Shown one piece after another: positions 58,846 to 61,450 of a stretch of 61,450 bases of DNA. Numbering within the stretch: position 1 is the first letter of the stretch; each line of letters starts with the position of its first letter. The position numbers and the translations under genes were made by a program. Location of the stretch: assembly GCA_016871445.1 (NCBI GenBank), contig VHDH01000010.1, positions 1 through 61,450 on the forward strand. Direction: 5' to 3'. The notes below the pieces were generated by a model. It was not told where the DNA came from, ran no database searches, and was given only the letters and a program-made list of their open reading frames with translations. This DNA comes from Verrucomicrobiota bacterium. GTDB lineage: Bacteria > Verrucomicrobiota > Verrucomicrobiia > Limisphaerales > SXTU01.

Positions 58846-59118
58846 GTGGCGAAACCGGTAAAAAAGTCCCAGCCCCCCAAGGCCGTCTTGCTCGGCGTCG
58901 GGCTTGATTCCGACGGCCACAAGCGCGTCACCACGGGCGACAACTTCGCGCTCGTTGGCGGCTCAAAAGACACGCACGACCAGATGACTGAAAAAGCCAT
59001 CAAAATCAACGAGAAGCTCCGTCAGAAGGGCAAGCAACTCGGGGAAGTGTCCCGCGAGGAGTTCGACGACATCGCACATGAAGTCGGCCTCCGTCGGCAT
59101 GACCCGCAGGCCAACTGA
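58846..59118 (+). CDS. Small uncharacterised protein upstream of nuoA
   Basis: A 90-residue charged soluble protein with a GTG start and no signal or membrane segment. Notable parts: KAVLLGVGLDSDGHKRVTTGDNFALVGGS near the N-terminus and a Lys-rich helix with HDQMTEKAIKINEKLRQKGKQLG. It ends 6 nt before nuoA, so it is likely the first gene of the complex I operon. I do not recognise the family. A role in the operon's regulation or assembly is only a guess. Confidence 0.65.
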   Translation: MAKPVKKSQPPKAVLLGVGLDSDGHKRVTTGDNFALVGGSKDTHDQMTEKAIKINEKLRQKGKQLGEVSREEFDDIAHEVGLRRHDPQAN

Positions 59119-59124
59119 TTTTCC

Positions 59125-59502
59125 ATGGGCGCCGAGAAACATCCCTACCTGTTCCTGCTGGTGTTCTTCGTTATGGCGCTGGGATTTGCCGTGGGACCAC
59201 TCATCTTGGCCGCGCTGTGGGCCAAGTTCGTCTCGCCACAAAAGCCGGGCAACGTGAAGAACTCAACTTACGAGTGCGGCCTGGAGTCCAAGGGGGATGC
59301 TTGGGTAGCCTTTAAGTCGGAGTATTACCTTTACGCCATCTTGTTCCTAGTCTTCGACGTGGAGACGATTTTTCTGCTGCCCTTCGCCGTGGCGTTCACA
59401 GGCCTTTCCGTGGGCGCGATCTTAGCCATGCTCATCTTCGTGCTTTTGCTGGTGGAGGGACTTGCTTGGGCGTGGGTGAAGGGAGTGCTCACATGGAAAT
59501 AA
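59125..59502 (+). CDS. nuoA: NADH-quinone oxidoreductase subunit A
   Basis: A 125-residue membrane subunit of complex I with three predicted helices. Conserved loop: [38 protein letters not shown], with the Cys, Glu and FDVE motifs of NuoA (positions about 49-83). Length is normal. nuoB follows after 91 bp, an unusually long gap for this operon, filled with small repeats. Confidence 0.95.
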   Translation: MGAEKHPYLFLLVFFVMALGFAVGPLILAALWAKFVSPQKPGNVKNSTYECGLESKGDAWVAFKSEYYLYAILFLVFDVETIFLLPFAVAFTGLSVGAILAMLIFVLLLVEGLAWAWVKGVLTWK

Positions 59503-59593
59503 AAATGGCGCATTGCGAATGCCAAATGGTTTTCCGGTGCATTCGGACTATTTTCTAGCAATTATTCGCAATTCGGTATTCGCAGGTGAACTC
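59503..59593. repeat. AT-rich repeat cluster between nuoA and nuoB
   Basis: This 91-bp spacer contains a small hairpin GCATT(GCG)AATGC and several copies of ATTCGC/GCAATTCGG-type motifs in direct and inverted order, ending 5-10 nt before nuoB. Similar TTCC/AATTCC-rich runs occur at 6741-6765 and 3376-3425. A dispersed short repeat is likely. Confidence 0.35.
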
Positions 59594-60202
59594 ATGGACG
59601 AAGGCCTCAAAAGCGAACTGACCAAGCAAGGCATCTACGTGGTGAAGCTCGAGCAGCTTTACAATTGGGGCCGCAGCAACTCTGTCTGGCCGCTGGGTTT
59701 TGGGCTGGCCTGCTGCGCCATCGAGATGATTGCCGCCAGCATGGCCCGCTTCGACCTCTCCCGCTTCGGCGCGGAAGTATTTCGCCCCTCGCCCCGACAA
59801 GCTGACCTCATGATCGTGGCCGGCACCGTGACCAAGAAAATGGCCCCGCAGGTTGTGCGCCTTTACAACCAGATGCCCGAGCCAAAATACGTCATCGCCA
59901 TGGGCGCGTGTGCCATCTCGGGCGGCCCCTTCAAGCAAGGCTACAACGTGCTCAAAGGCATCGACAGATACATCCCGGTGGACGTCCACATTCCCGGCTG
60001 TCCGCCCCGGCCTGAGGCGCTCATCCACGCCTTCATGACCTTGCAGCGGAAGATTGACGCGCAGAAAGTCTTCGGCCCCGACCGCGCGCACCACTTCGAC
60101 GCTGACAAGCCCAGCGAGTTTCCCATCCCGCTCTACGGCGAACACGACCTCGTGCCAGCCAAGAACCCGAACGTGTGGGAACCGGCGGTGGTGGTGCGGT
60201 GA
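59594..60202 (+). CDS. nuoB: NADH-quinone oxidoreductase subunit B
   Basis: A 202-residue peripheral subunit of complex I that holds cluster N2, next to the quinone site. The four cysteines are present: C40 and C41 in [10 protein letters not shown]106 in GACAISGG and C136 in PGCPPRPE. The ATG at 59594 (MDEGLKSEL...) is preferred to the in-frame ATG at 59513, which lies in the repeat-rich spacer. The stop overlaps the next start as GTGA. Confidence 0.94.
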   Translation: MDEGLKSELTKQGIYVVKLEQLYNWGRSNSVWPLGFGLACCAIEMIAASMARFDLSRFGAEVFRPSPRQADLMIVAGTVTKKMAPQVVRLYNQMPEPKYVIAMGACAISGGPFKQGYNVLKGIDRYIPVDVHIPGCPPRPEALIHAFMTLQRKIDAQKVFGPDRAHHFDADKPSEFPIPLYGEHDLVPAKNPNVWEPAVVVR

Positions 60203-60906
60203 ACCTTCTCGGAACAGTGAAAGCGCGTGACAAAGCTTTTGAATCGAAATACGACAAGTATGCCGAGCATCCGCGCTTTGGGCATCGACCGCGTCGCACG
60301 GGGCTAAACCCTGACCCTTACGATGCTTCAGTCAACCTGCACTACAACGCGACCAATTTAGATGAAATCCGCAGACGTCTGCTGCTCTTGACAGGGGAAG
60401 ACCTCCCGAATGCAAAGCAATTAGAGCCGTTCTGGCCCAAAGGACTCCCTCGAATTTCCGGGACTGCCGTTAAGGCCGAGCCAGCCAAGCAAAACAAGCC
60501 GACAGTCCCAGTCACGCATTACTTCGACGTGGAGCGAGTTTGCCGTCGTTGCAGCCAACCGTTCATCTTCTTCGCGGAGGAACAAAAACACTGGTATGAG
60601 GAATTGGGCTTTCGCCTTGAGGTCGACTGCGTGCTCTGTCACCCGTGCCGAAAGCGCGAGCAATCTTTGGCAGCCAAGCGGGCAGCCTACGAACGGCTGG
60701 TAAAATCCAAGAGCCGCGACTGGAGGGAGACTTTGCAGATGGTCAATTTCGCGGTGAGCCTAAGCGAAGAAGGAGTTTTCAGCGGCCGGGTTGTGGAGCG
60801 AATGCGAGCTGCGTTGAAAAGTGTTCCGGCGGAAGAGCGGAACAGACCGAGCTACAAGAACCTGATTGCCCGCATCAAAGCGATTTCGGAACAGGACAAG
60901 AAGTAA
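60199..60906 (+). CDS. Zinc-ribbon protein inserted between nuoB and nuoC
   Basis: A 235-residue soluble protein, not a known complex I subunit. It has a basic N-terminus and a central probable zinc-ribbon with Cys at about 115, 118, 144, 147 and 150 ([31 protein letters not shown]), similar to zf-trcl domains. A charged helical C-terminus follows. GTG start overlaps the nuoB stop; its own TAA overlaps the nuoC ATG (TAATG), so translation is coupled on both sides. Codon use looks less GC-biased than its neighbours. Function unknown. Confidence 0.78.
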   Translation: MNLLGTVKARDKAFESKYDKYAEHPRFGHRPRRTGLNPDPYDASVNLHYNATNLDEIRRRLLLLTGEDLPNAKQLEPFWPKGLPRISGTAVKAEPAKQNKPTVPVTHYFDVERVCRRCSQPFIFFAEEQKHWYEELGFRLEVDCVLCHPCRKREQSLAAKRAAYERLVKSKSRDWRETLQMVNFAVSLSEEGVFSGRVVERMRAALKSVPAEERNRPSYKNLIARIKAISEQDKK

Positions 60907-61450
60907 TGGCGATGGAAACCCTTGAGCAAATCAAAGCCCGCGTTGAGGCCGCTGTGTCCGGCGCGCAACTGACCCTCTTGAAAAACGATAGCCCCAGCGC
61001 GCAGCATTCACTGCTGGTGGGCGTCGAGCACGCCTTCGCCGTCGCCAAGTTTCTCCGCGATGACCCGCGGCTTCGCCTCGACTACTGCTCGAATGTCACC
61101 GGCGTTGATTTCCTCGACGCCGAGTTGTCCGAGAAGGTGAAGGTCAAAAAGGTCGTGGACGGCGTGGAGAAGGAGGTCGAGGAAGTGAAGAAGACCAAGC
61201 GCGCTGGCTATCTCGAAGTGGTCTATCACCTCTACTCGATGGCGTTGAAGCACGGGCCGATCATCCTGCGCCAGCGCACGCCCGGCCGCACGGACCCGGT
61301 GAAGGTCACCTCGCTCACGCCGCTGTGGCGCAGTGCGGAGTTTCAGGAGCGTGAGGTGTTCGACCTCTACGGCATTCTCTTCGATGGGCATCCCGACCTG
61401 CGCCGCCTGCTGATGTGGGACGGCTTCAAGGATTACCCGATGCGGAAAGA
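60906..61450 (+). CDS. nuoC: NADH-quinone oxidoreductase subunit C (cut by window end)
   Basis: 181 codons are visible before the window ends. The protein has the 30-kDa subunit pattern: LRLDYCSNVTGVDFL, YLEVVYHLYSMALKHG, VTSLTPLWRSAEFQEREVFDLYGILFDGHPDLRRLLM, the diagnostic ERE..DL.GI.F.GHPDLRR segment, and GFKDYPMRK at the edge. A Lys/Glu/Val-rich insertion (about residues 78-101) lies between the DFLD and YLEVVY segments, longer than in most NuoC. Start ATG overlaps the zinc-ribbon stop. Further nuo genes should follow. Confidence 0.93.
   Translation, partial: MAMETLEQIKARVEAAVSGAQLTLLKNDSPSAQHSLLVGVEHAFAVAKFLRDDPRLRLDYCSNVTGVDFLDAELSEKVKVKKVVDGVEKEVEEVKKTKRAGYLEVVYHLYSMALKHGPIILRQRTPGRTDPVKVTSLTPLWRSAEFQEREVFDLYGILFDGHPDLRRLLMWDGFKDYPMRK

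Overview
This window looks like chromosomal DNA of a GC-rich member of the Verrucomicrobiota, probably of the Pedosphaera/Limisphaerales type. The evidence is a set of secreted protein families typical of the PVC group: a membrane-bound dehydrogenase with HEAT repeats and a c-type heme, DUF1549/DUF1553, DUF1501, a DUF1587/1592/1588/1585 cytochrome, DUF1080 and Tat-exported Gfo/Idh/MocA proteins. A verrucomicrobial-style prepilin-like protein is also present. Housekeeping genes (ruvB, recA, recF, purB, guaA, proS, dus, nuo) are mixed among them. I see no phage, transposase, integrase or CRISPR array. The taxonomic call is an inference from gene content; the 16S gene in the window (48200-49768, minus strand) could settle it.

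Layout. 1-5.4 kb: the end of a sulfatase-like gene, ruvB, an MFS transporter translationally coupled to a TIGR04282-type transferase, a Gfo/Idh oxidoreductase and a fumarase/tartrate-dehydratase beta-type protein without its alpha partner. 5.4-9.3 kb: the large PVC dehydrogenase-cytochrome and a prepilin-like protein. 9.3-15.4 kb: a molybdate/sulfate-type ABC ATPase and permease, recA, a ribose-type ABC permease and ATPase (neither ABC set has a binding-protein gene beside it), and a TlpA-like thioredoxin. 15.4-18 kb: a nucleoside-type MFS transporter convergent with purB. 18-29.4 kb: a run of exported proteins (DUF1549/1553 with a coiled-coil insertion, PQQ-like propeller, Tat Gfo/Idh, IPT/TIG repeat protein, DUF1080, DUF1501). 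29.4-33.4 kb: a minus-strand cluster parA-galE-GNAT-HAD/Nudix fusion-folB. 33.8-42 kb: a small exported lysine-rich protein with a clean terminator, a Tat-lipoprotein amidohydrolase, the MoxR-DUF58-BatA operon and a large PVC cytochrome. 42-44.6 kb: proS and an FAH-family hydrolase.

44.7-50 kb: a complete rRNA operon on the minus strand, in the order 16S, tRNA-Ala(TGC), tRNA-Ile(GAT), 23S, 5S. The tRNA order is the reverse of the common Ile-Ala arrangement. Long inverted repeats bracket 16S and 23S and should form the processing stalks. 50.2-58.7 kb: larE-recF, then minus-strand genes for an iron alcohol dehydrogenase, an ABM-domain protein, an unrecognised protein, a tRNA-dihydrouridine synthase, a TIGR04283-type glycosyltransferase, guaA and a sugar-phosphate nucleotidyltransferase. 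58.8 kb to the end: the start of a complex I operon: a small unknown protein, nuoA, nuoB, a zinc-ribbon protein coupled to both neighbours, and a truncated nuoC.

The points most worth following up are the zinc-ribbon gene inside the nuo operon, the palindrome-bearing in-frame insertion in the sugar ABC ATPase, the HAD-Nudix fusion with an altered HAD motif I, the coiled coil splitting the DUF1549/DUF1553 protein, the reversed spacer tRNAs with a terminator-like hairpin in the rRNA leader, and several short palindromic elements between or inside genes. I found no clearly new multi-gene system.
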